Shown here: one piece after another, positions 18,677-26,551 of the stretch
How the letters are laid out: every line of letters starts with the position of its first letter
Numbering within the stretch: position 1 is the stretch's first letter
Origin: JACKEQ01 sp041389565
Lineage (GTDB): Bacteria > Myxococcota_A > UBA796 > GCA-2862545
Length of the DNA stretch: 64,000 nt
NCBI GenBank assembly: GCA_041389565.1
Contig: JAWKRP010000005.1
Coordinates: 186,001-250,000, forward strand
Direction of reading: 5' to 3'
Position numbers and translations under genes: made by a program
Notes under the pieces: model-generated
What the model was told of the DNA's origin: nothing
The model's input: only the letters and a program-made list of their open reading frames with translations
Databases searched by the model: none

Positions 18677-20320
18677 TCACCCGCGACGACGACGTACGAT
18701 CGACCCGCCGACCATGGCCAGCAGCCAGCCCGCGAACGGAGCCGCGCTCGGTGCGCATCCACACTTCCCGGACCGCGTGTCGACCTCGGCCCACGCACTC
18801 TCGGTGAGGTCGGAGACCACCTCCGGAAGCCCGTTCTTGCCGGTGCGCTCGACCAGGATCGCCTCGATGTCGGACTGCTCCGACAGCCAGAACTCGCCGT
18901 CGGTCATGCGCAGCTCGGACGTGGGCGGGAAGCGGTACACCCGGCCATCCGACAGCTCGAGACGACGGGGCGCCTCGTTGAAGCCCTTCCCGTCGCACTC
19001 CGTGACGAAGCGCGCTTCGTGGAGGTTGCTGACCGGGGTGTTCATGTCGTGGTTCACGACGAACACCGGATCGACCGTCATCTCCGCCGCATCCAGGCTC
19101 GACGACATCCGGGTGACCCAGGGCGTCGCGAACAGGGCTTCGCCGACCCGCAGCGGCTCGAACACGTAGCGGTCGAGGTCCGTGTAGAGGGCCGCCAGGT
19201 CGACGCCATCGAGCATACCCGCGTCGAGGCGCCCGTCTTCCGGGGCCGGATCGAGGTGCCCACCGAGCGCGACCCGCACGTTGGCGTTCGGACGCACCTG
19301 GAGCTCGTTCCACAGCTGCGCGAACTGAGTCGCGTCCGCGGCATCCGCGAGGGACAGCGAGGTCGCCTGCTGGGCGGCCGTCCACAGGAAGCCCGCCAGC
19401 AGGTCGGGTGGACCGGCGTAGTCGGTCGCGAACGCGTGTCCACCGGCCTGATCGGCCGCACGCGACACCACGTCGTAGTAGTTCGTGCCTCCGTTGAACC
19501 AGTCGAGCTGCGCTTCGTTGAGGGTGACGTGCAGGTACGACTCGGGCACGGCACGGCCGTCGCCGAACACACTGACCTCGAGACGCAGGTCGGGTGCGGC
19601 CGCGATGGACGTGAGCTGGATCGGGATGGACGCCGCGTCGCCGTCGTACCTCCAGCCGAGCGGCGCGATGTCGCCGGCGTCGGCATCCTTCGACAGCCGT
19701 ACGGCCAGGAAGTGGGCGTCGGGAGTGAGGTAGGGCGCGAGGACGCCCGTGAGCGTGTCGGGGATCGCGAACTGGTGGCCCTGGAGCCACGAGACCAGCG
19801 CGTCGGACGTGTCGGCCTGCAGCACCACGAAGTCGTACGGGCCCACCTGACCTTCGTCGACCACCTCCACGGGTGGTGCATCGGTGTCGAACTGGAGCCC
19901 GGAGTCGACCTCGGAGCTCGCATCGCGGTTCACGCCCGGCGGTGCGCAGCCGCTGCGTCCGCCGCAGTTGCCCTCGCTGGCGAAGTTCAGGCGCACCGTC
20001 GGTGCGAGGCGGGTGCCGAGCGCTTCGAACAGCGCGTCGGTCGACAGGAACACCTCGGGCTGCGCGCTCACCGGTACGACCCAGCCGAACTGGTCGGGGG
20101 GGCCCTCATAGAAGATCTGCACGTGCGCTTCGACGGTTCCGAGCCGCTCGTCGACGTGGAACGCGATGCGCTCGGCGTTCTGGACGACCTGGACCTCGAG
20201 CGGACCAGGGTCGCAGAACATGCCCCCACACGCGAATGCGGGAGAGGCCCCTGCCGAGATCAGCAGGAGCGCGGAGCCAGCGAGCCGGCTCGCGGACGAC
20301 GCGCGGTCACAGGAATCCAT
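18677..20320 (-). CDS. DUF2330 family surface protein with MYXO-CTERM-like tail
   Basis: This 547-residue protein has a signal peptide (about 1-31, ending ASPAFA) followed immediately by CGGMFC. The DUF2330 body follows, with IFYEGPPDQFGWVVPVSAQ, PYDFVVLQADTSDALVSWL and HFLAVRL. The C-terminus reads CGCAPSA, then a hydrophobic span AGWLLAMVGGSIV, then RRRRG. A Cys-containing motif, transmembrane span and Arg cluster are the layout of the MYXO-CTERM sorting signal, which marks proteins for processing and anchoring in myxobacteria. Function is unknown. The ATG at 20320 is preceded by GGAGG. The N-terminal region matches the truncated gene at the left edge of the window, so the genome keeps at least two copies. 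Confidence 0.88.
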   Translation of the reverse strand: MDSCDRASSASRLAGSALLLISAGASPAFACGGMFCDPGPLEVQVVQNAERIAFHVDERLGTVEAHVQIFYEGPPDQFGWVVPVSAQPEVFLSTDALFEALGTRLAPTVRLNFASEGNCGGRSGCAPPGVNRDASSEVDSGLQFDTDAPPVEVVDEGQVGPYDFVVLQADTSDALVSWLQGHQFAIPDTLTGVLAPYLTPDAHFLAVRLSKDADAGDIAPLGWRYDGDAASIPIQLTSIAAAPDLRLEVSVFGDGRAVPESYLHVTLNEAQLDWFNGGTNYYDVVSRAADQAGGHAFATDYAGPPDLLAGFLWTAAQQATSLSLADAADATQFAQLWNELQVRPNANVRVALGGHLDPAPEDGRLDAGMLDGVDLAALYTDLDRYVFEPLRVGEALFATPWVTRMSSSLDAAEMTVDPVFVVNHDMNTPVSNLHEARFVTECDGKGFNEAPRRLELSDGRVYRFPPTSELRMTDGEFWLSEQSDIEAILVERTGKNGLPEVVSDLTESAWAEVDTRSGKCGCAPSAAPFAGWLLAMVGGSIVRRRRG

Positions 20321-20436
20321 GGTCGGTACCTCCGGACCGTGCCCGGACGGAGCGTAGCACCGCACCTTCCCGTTCGCGCGGGACATCGGGATCCCTGCGC
20401 CCCGCTCCAGCGCGACAAAAGGATCGCAGACCGCAC

Positions 20437-20455
20437 GAACAATCCTCCGAACAAT
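20437..20455. promoter_or_regulatory. Direct repeat GAACAAT-N5-GAACAAT between divergent genes
   Basis: GAACAAT occurs at 20437-20443 and 20449-20455, a 12-base period, in the 288-base gap between the divergent DUF2330 gene and the lipoprotein at 20609. The same heptamer forms the arms of the inverted repeat at 7384-7420. The rest of this gap contains a T-rich patch at about 20560-20600 that may hold promoters, but no clear -35/-10 pair was found. Confidence 0.35.
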
Positions 20456-20608
20456 GGGACGATCCGAGCCCGGCCACACGGAACGATCGGGTGCCCTTCA
20501 CAGGTCCCTGACAACTGGCGCGTCGTTTGCAGAGACAATGGAGCACCGGCCGCATGGGTCGGTTTGCTTCGTTTGCTCTTGAACGCTTTTGCTTTGTAGG
20601 GGTGTGCT

Positions 20609-22711
20609 GTGCTCGCACTGCTCGTCTTGTTGTTCGGTTGTGGTGACGTCTCCGGCCTCCGTGGGGATGAGGTGGACGATCCGGGCGCGGTTCCCGGCGC
20701 TCCCGCCACGCTCGCGGTCGATGCTCCCGTGGCCGCGTCCTACCTGACCCAGGCCAATGTCGACGTGACCGGGAAGGTCGTGAACCTCGAGTCCGTCACG
20801 GTGAACGGCGCGCCGGCGTCCGTGTCCGACGGGTCCTTCCGCGCGAACCAGCCCCTGCAGACCGGGCTGAACCTGTTCGACGTGCGCGGCACCGACCCCG
20901 ACGGCAAGGTGCTCCGCGAGCTGCGCGCCGCGCTGGCCGGCCAGTTCCAGGCCCCGACGGGCTTCGTGGACTCCGGCCTCCAGCTCCACCTCGGAGCCGC
21001 GGAGCTCGACGCGATCGCGCCGCTCCTGTCCGGAATCCTCGACCCCGCCGCCCTCGCCGGCCAGGTGACCGCCCTGAACCCCGTCGTGGACGACGGATCC
21101 GTGCTCGCCAACGTGACGGGCGTGGAGTTCGGCGACCCCATCGTGCAGGCCATCCCGGGAGACGGCGTGCTCGAGGTGGTCATCACCCTCCCGGAGTTCC
21201 GCATCCCGCTCGAGGTCGAGACCACCGTGCTGTTCTTCCCGATCACGCTCGACGGTGCGCTCGCGACCGACGAGGTCGTGCTCTTCACGAGCCTGGCGCT
21301 CGGAACGGACGGCGCAGGCGGGCTCACCCTCGACCTCGCCGACACCTCGCTCGAGCTCGTGAACTTCCAGCTCGACATCGACGGGCTCGCCGATTTCATC
21401 GAAGACAGCTTCATGGACGACGCCGACGCGGAGGCCATGCTGCTCGGCCAGGTCGACGGGCTGCTCGACACCCTTCCCGCGATGGCGAACGATGCCCTCG
21501 CCGGCCTCGATCTCTCGTTCGAGACCGAGCTGATGGGCCAGCCGCTCACCCTCGACACCGCGTTCTCCGCGGCTGGCGTCACTCCCGCGGGGCTGTACAT
21601 CGGCATCGACCTCGAGGCCGACGTGGCGGGCTCGAGCGCCACCGGGTCCGGTCACCTCCTCCAGGGCGCGCCTGCCCGCGTCGAGGGCGACCACGTCACG
21701 GTGCAGGTCGCCGACGACTTCCTGAACCGCTTCCTGCACGAGCTGTGGGGCGCCGGAGCGGTCGACATCGACCTCCCGATCGAGCCGACCGGCCTCGAGA
21801 GCGCGCTCCTGCTCATGTTCGGCGGACAGCAGGGCACGGCGGGCTCGCTGTCCCTGCGCTCGGAGCTCCCGCCCACCTGGATCGGACGGAACGGCGACTC
21901 CCGCCTGCAGCTCGGCGAAGTGACGATGATCGTCGAGACCCCCGGTGGCGAGTACGGCGATGTCGTGGAGCTCGCGATGGCGGTCGACGCGAAGGCCGAG
22001 TTCGCGATCACCGAGACGGGCGCGGGCATCGTGCTGTCCCAGGCCGACATCACGCTCGAGCCCCGCGGCGAAGGCGAGCAGGTCGAAGCCCTGCGCGCGA
22101 AGATCCCCGAGCTCGAGACCGCGATGGGCATCGGCATCGGCATGCTGAACGACATGCTCTCGTTCCCGATCGAGGGCGTCGGCGACCTCACGCTGCCGGA
22201 GCTCGACCTCCAGCGCGACCCCTCGAACCGCGGCCTGATGCTGCAGATCTCGCTCGCCGACCTCGATCTGGGCGCGCTCCTGGGCGGCACGCCCGCCGAA
22301 GACCCCGCGGATCCGGCCGACCCGACGGCCGATCCGACGGTCGACCCCGATCCCGTGCCTGCCGTGCCGGCCCCGATGGAGGTCACCGTCCCGGACACCG
22401 CGGTCGTGTACGACTTCGACACCACGGTCGACCTGAATGGCGAGACGGGATGGATCTGCCGGAACGACGACGTGGAGGCCACCGGGGACAACGGGGTCTG
22501 GTACGTCGACAACCGGGGCGAGGTCACGGTGTCCGGCACCGGCAACACGATCTACGCCGTCGACAACGCGGACGTCATCCTGCTCTCGGCCGGCAACACC
22601 GTGTACGCCGACCTCGGCGCGACGGTCGACGACGTGGACGGCACGAACACCGTCATCTGGGTCGACCCGATGAGCTTCGACACCTCGATCGCCCCCGAGG
22701 ACGGCTGCTGA
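20609..22711 (+). CDS. Large lipoprotein, C-terminal DUF3060-like beta repeats
   Basis: The 700-residue product begins MLALLVLLFGCGD, an 11-residue lipoprotein signal with no basic residue. An in-frame TAG ends ten bases before the GTG start, so this N-terminus is fixed. An Ig-like domain follows (about 35-115; VTVNGAPASVSDGSFRANQP, GLNLFDVRG). A long beta-rich middle contains repeated PxxxLD-type phrases (VEFGDPIVQAIPG, LPEFRIPLEVETT) and an acidic Pro linker near 560-590 (DPADPADPTADPT). The end (about 600-690) holds short repeats VTVSGTGNTIYAVDNADV and LLSAGNTVYADLGATV, which recall the DUF3060 beta-helix repeat. The function is unknown. Position on the outer membrane or in the periplasm is inferred from the lipidation signal. 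Confidence 0.85.
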   Translation: MLALLVLLFGCGDVSGLRGDEVDDPGAVPGAPATLAVDAPVAASYLTQANVDVTGKVVNLESVTVNGAPASVSDGSFRANQPLQTGLNLFDVRGTDPDGKVLRELRAALAGQFQAPTGFVDSGLQLHLGAAELDAIAPLLSGILDPAALAGQVTALNPVVDDGSVLANVTGVEFGDPIVQAIPGDGVLEVVITLPEFRIPLEVETTVLFFPITLDGALATDEVVLFTSLALGTDGAGGLTLDLADTSLELVNFQLDIDGLADFIEDSFMDDADAEAMLLGQVDGLLDTLPAMANDALAGLDLSFETELMGQPLTLDTAFSAAGVTPAGLYIGIDLEADVAGSSATGSGHLLQGAPARVEGDHVTVQVADDFLNRFLHELWGAGAVDIDLPIEPTGLESALLLMFGGQQGTAGSLSLRSELPPTWIGRNGDSRLQLGEVTMIVETPGGEYGDVVELAMAVDAKAEFAITETGAGIVLSQADITLEPRGEGEQVEALRAKIPELETAMGIGIGMLNDMLSFPIEGVGDLTLPELDLQRDPSNRGLMLQISLADLDLGALLGGTPAEDPADPADPTADPTVDPDPVPAVPAPMEVTVPDTAVVYDFDTTVDLNGETGWICRNDDVEATGDNGVWYVDNRGEVTVSGTGNTIYAVDNADVILLSAGNTVYADLGATVDDVDGTNTVIWVDPMSFDTSIAPEDGC

Positions 22712-22730
22712 GCGCCTCGGAGACGGGCAT

Positions 22731-22756
22731 CGCTCCGCGGTTCGCGCCGCGGAGCG
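22731..22756. terminator. Bidirectional hairpin between convergent genes
   Basis: Perfect 10-base arms CGCTCCGCGG (22731-22740) and CCGCGGAGCG (22747-22756) enclose a 6-base loop, 19 bases after the plus-strand lipoprotein stop and 7 bases from the minus-strand hydroxylase stop. There is no T run, so termination or mRNA 3'-end protection is inferred from stem strength and position. Confidence 0.55.
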
Positions 22757-22763
22757 CGCTCGC

Positions 22764-23501
22764 TCAGGCCGCCTGGCCTTCCTCGCCGCCCTGCTGCTGC
22801 TCCCGCTCCGCCTGCTTCTTGCTCTTGTCGCGGTAGGTGCGGAAGGCGAAGTCCCACAGCGGCCCCGAGATGCCGTGGTTCCACTCCGAGTCGTCGTAGT
22901 GGTGCAGGTAGTGCAGGCGGCGCAGCCACTTGCCGAACGTGGTGGTGGGCTTGCTGTGGTGCTCCCAGTAGTGCGTCCAGTCGTACGCGAGGTAGCCCAT
23001 CATCGTGCCGCCGAGCAGCGGCAGCGCGACGTTCCAGCCGAGCGCCAGGACGTAGATGCCCGCCACGATGGCCGTGACCGGCCACGCCATGATGGGCGGT
23101 GCGACGAGCCGCCACGGGTCGTTCGGGTACTCGTGGTGGTAGCCGTGCAGCATGAACATCTGCACCTTGTCGAAGTGCCAGCTCGAAGGCTGGCGATGGA
23201 ACAGCCAGCGGTGGAGCACGTACTCCATGAGCGTCCACCCCAGGGCCCCCACGGCGAACAGGCCGAGCGTGGGCGCGATTCCGATGGACGTGACGCCCAC
23301 GTACCCGCACACGAGCGCGCTCGGAATCGTCCACAGGCCGGGGACCGCAGGGTGTGCGGTGGCGAACCAGTCTTCGATGAACGCGTTCTCGAACACCCGC
23401 AGGCGCTCGACTCCACGGGCCTCGGCGCTCGGGCGGCCGACCTTGCCGGACCATCGCTCGATGGCTTCTTCGCACTCGCGGGTCAACGTGAACAGGCCCA
23501 T
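22764..23501 (-). CDS. Fatty acid hydroxylase superfamily membrane protein
   Basis: The 245-residue membrane di-iron enzyme carries the histidine boxes of the sterol desaturase/fatty acid hydroxylase superfamily: EYVLHRWLFHR, HGYHHEYPNDPWR, HYWEHH and LHYLHHYDDSEWNHG. The PND and HRWLFH phrases are closest in style to FA2H/SCS7-type 2-hydroxylases that act on sphingolipid or ceramide acyl chains. Hydrophobic segments lie between the boxes. Myxobacteria-like bacteria make sphingolipids and hydroxy fatty acids, so a lipid-modifying role is reasonable, though the substrate is not proven. The C-terminus is a charged tail (KSKKQAEREQQQGGEEGQ). A GGAGG lies shortly before the ATG. Confidence 0.9.
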   Translation of the reverse strand: MGLFTLTRECEEAIERWSGKVGRPSAEARGVERLRVFENAFIEDWFATAHPAVPGLWTIPSALVCGYVGVTSIGIAPTLGLFAVGALGWTLMEYVLHRWLFHRQPSSWHFDKVQMFMLHGYHHEYPNDPWRLVAPPIMAWPVTAIVAGIYVLALGWNVALPLLGGTMMGYLAYDWTHYWEHHSKPTTTFGKWLRRLHYLHHYDDSEWNHGISGPLWDFAFRTYRDKSKKQAEREQQQGGEEGQAA

Positions 23502-23573
23502 GGGTCCTCCTGTGTCCCGGCCCTCTTAGCCCGCTGGAGATCACAGTGGCATTACCGATGATGACAAGGGCGC

Positions 23574-25616
23574 GTGCGGGAGGCCCCCCTCACAGATAGG
23601 AGGCCCGCCACCACGGGAGAATTCTTGACCACCGACCACGAGTCCGGCACCTCTTTCGGAGCGCTCGGCCTCGACCCTCGCCTCGTCGAAACCCTCACGA
23701 CCATGGGCTTCGAAGAAGCGACCCCCATCCAGGCCGCCGCGATTCCGGTGCTCCTCGAAGGTCGCGATGTCATCGGCCGCGCCCGCACGGGCTCCGGGAA
23801 GACCGCCGCGTTCGGTCTCCCTCTCGTGCAGGCCCTGCAGACCGAGCGCAGCCCGGCCAAGGCCCTCGTGCTCGCGCCCACACGAGAGCTCGCCTTGCAG
23901 GTGAGCAATGCGCTCTCCTCGTTCGCGGGCAGCACCCGCATGCACATCGCCACCGTGTACGGCGGCGCCCCCTACCCTCCGCAGATCGACGCCCTGAGGC
24001 GCGCGGCCATCGTCGTCGGCACGCCGGGTCGGGTGCTCGACCACCTCCAGCGCGGCACGCTCGACCTGTCCGAGCTGCGTACGTTCGTGCTCGACGAAGC
24101 CGACGAGATGCTGCGGATGGGCTTCATCGACGACGTCTCCACACTGCTCGACGCGAGCCCGCCCGAGCGCCAGATCGCCCTGTTCAGCGCGACCATGCCC
24201 GACCCCATCCGGCGCATCGCCGAGAAGCACCTGCGCGACGCCGTCGAGGTCCAGGTCGAGGAGCAGGACATCACGGTCGACCACATCGAGCAGGTGTGGA
24301 TGCGCGTGCCCCGTCGGCACCGCCTCGACGCGCTCGTCCGCATCCTGCGGGGCGTGCAGCACGACGCCGTGCTGGTGTTCGCCCGCACCCGCGCCGAGTG
24401 CGCCGAGGTGGCCGACGCCCTCGCCAAGAAGGGCATCCCCGCAGACGCCCTGCACGGCGACCTGAACCAGAGCGCCCGCGAGCGCGTGCTCGCCCGCCTG
24501 CGTGCGAAGCGGCTCGAGATCGTCGTCGCGACCGATGTGGCCGCGCGCGGCATCGACGTCGACCACATCACCCACGTCGTGCAGCTCGAGCTCCCCGACG
24601 AAGACGAGGTCTACGTCCACCGCATCGGGCGGACGGGGCGCGTCGGACGCAAGGGCATGGCGATCACCTTCGCCACCCCGAAGCAGAAGAAGCGCGTGCT
24701 CGGCCTGGCCCGCTGGCTGGGCACGAACATCGAGCTCGTCGACCCGCCGTCCGACAGCGCCATCGCCCAGCGCGAGCAGGATGCCCTCCGCGACCGCCTC
24801 GAAGACCACATGGAAGACCTCCAGGACGGTCGCGACTGGATCGCACGCACGGTCGAGGAGACCGGCTGGGACCCCATGGACCTCGCAGCCGCGGCCATCC
24901 AGGCCCTGGCGGAGGCCAGCAACGCCGAGCTCGGCGAGATCGAGGAAGACGCGCCGCCGTCGTGGTCGCGTCGACCGAGCGAGCGCACTTCCGACGACCA
25001 CGAGAACTCCAACGAGGTCGAGCTGTTCTTCCCCATCGGCCGTCGCGACATGGTGCGCCCGTCCGACTTCGTGGGCGCCATCGCGAACGAGTTCGACGTG
25101 GCGGGCAGCCGCATCGGTCGCATCAACATCTTCGACCGCAAGACCTTCGTGGGCCTGCCCCGCGAGGTCGCGGAGTCCATCCTGGCGAGCGCCGACCGCC
25201 TCCAGATCCGCGGCAACGACGTGCCGATGTCGCTCGGTTGGGGTCGCCCGGAAGACGACGACGGGGACGACGGCGGGCGTGGTCGGGGCGGTCCCCGGAC
25301 CCGCGGGCGCGGGCGTGGGCAGTCCCGCCCGCCCGCTGAGCGCGACGAGGCCCCCTACACCCCGCCAGACCGTGACGATCGCGACGATCGCGACGACGGC
25401 GAGGATTCCGGCGACGGTGGACGCGGACGGGGACGTGGGCGCGGGCGCGGACGCGGCGGATACAGCCGAGACGGGCGCGGACGCGGACGTGGCGGCTACG
25501 GCCGTGGAGACGGACGCGGACGGGGACGCGGCGGATACAGCCGTGGACGCGGGCGTGGCCGTGGAGACGGGCGTGGACGCGGACGGGGTCGCGGACGTGG
25601 GCGTGGCGAGGGCTAG
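23574..25616 (+). CDS. DEAD-box RNA helicase with DbpA-type RNA-binding domain and RGG tail
   Basis: An ATP-dependent RNA helicase for ribosome assembly or cold/stress RNA remodelling. The 680-residue product has a Q motif (FGALGLDPRLVETL, then ATPIQ), Walker A ARTGSGKT, PTRELALQ, GTPGRVLDHL, the DEAD box VLDEADEM, SAT (LFSATMP), VATDVAARGIDV and HRIGRTGRVG. An acidic linker leads to a DbpA-like RNA-binding fold (about 480-556; VELFFPIGRRDMVRPSDFV and INIFDRKTFVGLP). The last 110-120 residues are GRGRG/GGYSR repeats with DRDD runs, an RGG-type disordered RNA-binding tail, much longer than in E. coli DeaD. A TTG at 23625 with GGGAG five bases upstream is an equally good start. Confidence 0.93.
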   Translation: MREAPLTDRRPATTGEFLTTDHESGTSFGALGLDPRLVETLTTMGFEEATPIQAAAIPVLLEGRDVIGRARTGSGKTAAFGLPLVQALQTERSPAKALVLAPTRELALQVSNALSSFAGSTRMHIATVYGGAPYPPQIDALRRAAIVVGTPGRVLDHLQRGTLDLSELRTFVLDEADEMLRMGFIDDVSTLLDASPPERQIALFSATMPDPIRRIAEKHLRDAVEVQVEEQDITVDHIEQVWMRVPRRHRLDALVRILRGVQHDAVLVFARTRAECAEVADALAKKGIPADALHGDLNQSARERVLARLRAKRLEIVVATDVAARGIDVDHITHVVQLELPDEDEVYVHRIGRTGRVGRKGMAITFATPKQKKRVLGLARWLGTNIELVDPPSDSAIAQREQDALRDRLEDHMEDLQDGRDWIARTVEETGWDPMDLAAAAIQALAEASNAELGEIEEDAPPSWSRRPSERTSDDHENSNEVELFFPIGRRDMVRPSDFVGAIANEFDVAGSRIGRINIFDRKTFVGLPREVAESILASADRLQIRGNDVPMSLGWGRPEDDDGDDGGRGRGGPRTRGRGRGQSRPPAERDEAPYTPPDRDDRDDRDDGEDSGDGGRGRGRGRGRGRGGYSRDGRGRGRGGYGRGDGRGRGRGGYSRGRGRGRGDGRGRGRGRGRGRGEG

Positions 25617-25619
25617 GCC

Positions 25620-26495
25620 GTGCTGAGGCCGTCCCGCACGCTCCCGGCGGACGGGCCGGTGCTCGACCTGCTCGCGCCGAGGGTCGCGGACGTGGGAATG
25701 GCCGTCGCGCGCCTGCTCCCGAGCGCACGGCGCCGTGCCATCGGCCCCTGGGTGTTCGTCGACCACTTCGGGCCCGTCTCCACGGAAGCACCGATCGAGG
25801 TCCCGCCGCACCCGCACACCGGCCTGTCGACGGTAACCTGGCTGTTCGAGGGCTCGGGGTTCCATCGCGACAGTTTGGGGAGCGCGCAGGCCCTCCGGGT
25901 GGGCGAGGTCGCCTGGATGACCGCCGGTCACGGCATCGCGCACTCCGAGGTGATGCCGGCTGGCCGACTCCACGGCGTGCAGCTGTGGGTGGCGCTCCCT
26001 CCGGATCAGCGCGATCGGCCGCCATCGTTCGAGCACCACGCGGATCTGCCGGCGTTTGCGGTGCCGGGCGCCGAAGGCACCGTGTTCGCGGGCTCTCTGG
26101 GCGGCGTGACCGCTCCGGTCACCACGCACACGCCTCTGGTGGGCGCAGACCTGAGGATCGAGGGAGAAGCGGTGTTCCCGACCGACCCCACCTGGGAGCA
26201 CGGGTTGCTGGGGGTCGAAGGGCAGGTCACCGTCGACGGCCCCGTGCCGTCCGGACACCTCGCCTACCTCGGGGTCGGGCGCCCCTGGGTCCGTATCCGG
26301 GGGTCCGGGCGGGTGATCCTCCTCGGCGGTCCCCCGTATCCGGAGCCCCTGTTGCTCTGGTGGAACTTCGTCGTCGGCGACGCTTCGGCCCTCGAACGCG
26401 CGAGGTCCGACTGGGACGCCCACAGCCCACGGTTCGGGCCCGTTGCGCACCCAGGGCCGGCCTCCAGGCTCGAGGCCCCTCCACTTCCCCGCTGA
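25620..26495 (+). CDS. Pirin family protein
   Basis: Pirins are bicupin metalloproteins; some act as quercetinases and others as redox-linked regulators. The 291-residue product shows the pirin signature HPHTGLSTVTWLFEG with the metal histidines, then HRDSLGSAQ, WMTAGHGIAHSE and LHGVQLWVALP. The C-terminal cupin has ILLGGPPYPEPLLLWWNFV. Length and order match the family. The gene starts at a GTG four bases after the helicase stop, so it may be co-transcribed with it. No substrate can be assigned. Confidence 0.92.
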   Translation: MLRPSRTLPADGPVLDLLAPRVADVGMAVARLLPSARRRAIGPWVFVDHFGPVSTEAPIEVPPHPHTGLSTVTWLFEGSGFHRDSLGSAQALRVGEVAWMTAGHGIAHSEVMPAGRLHGVQLWVALPPDQRDRPPSFEHHADLPAFAVPGAEGTVFAGSLGGVTAPVTTHTPLVGADLRIEGEAVFPTDPTWEHGLLGVEGQVTVDGPVPSGHLAYLGVGRPWVRIRGSGRVILLGGPPYPEPLLLWWNFVVGDASALERARSDWDAHSPRFGPVAHPGPASRLEAPPLPR

Positions 26496-26551
26496 AGGTG
26501 TGGTAGACCCGGGATTCCCGGGCCGTCCGGTCCACCGCGATAGAGACCGCC

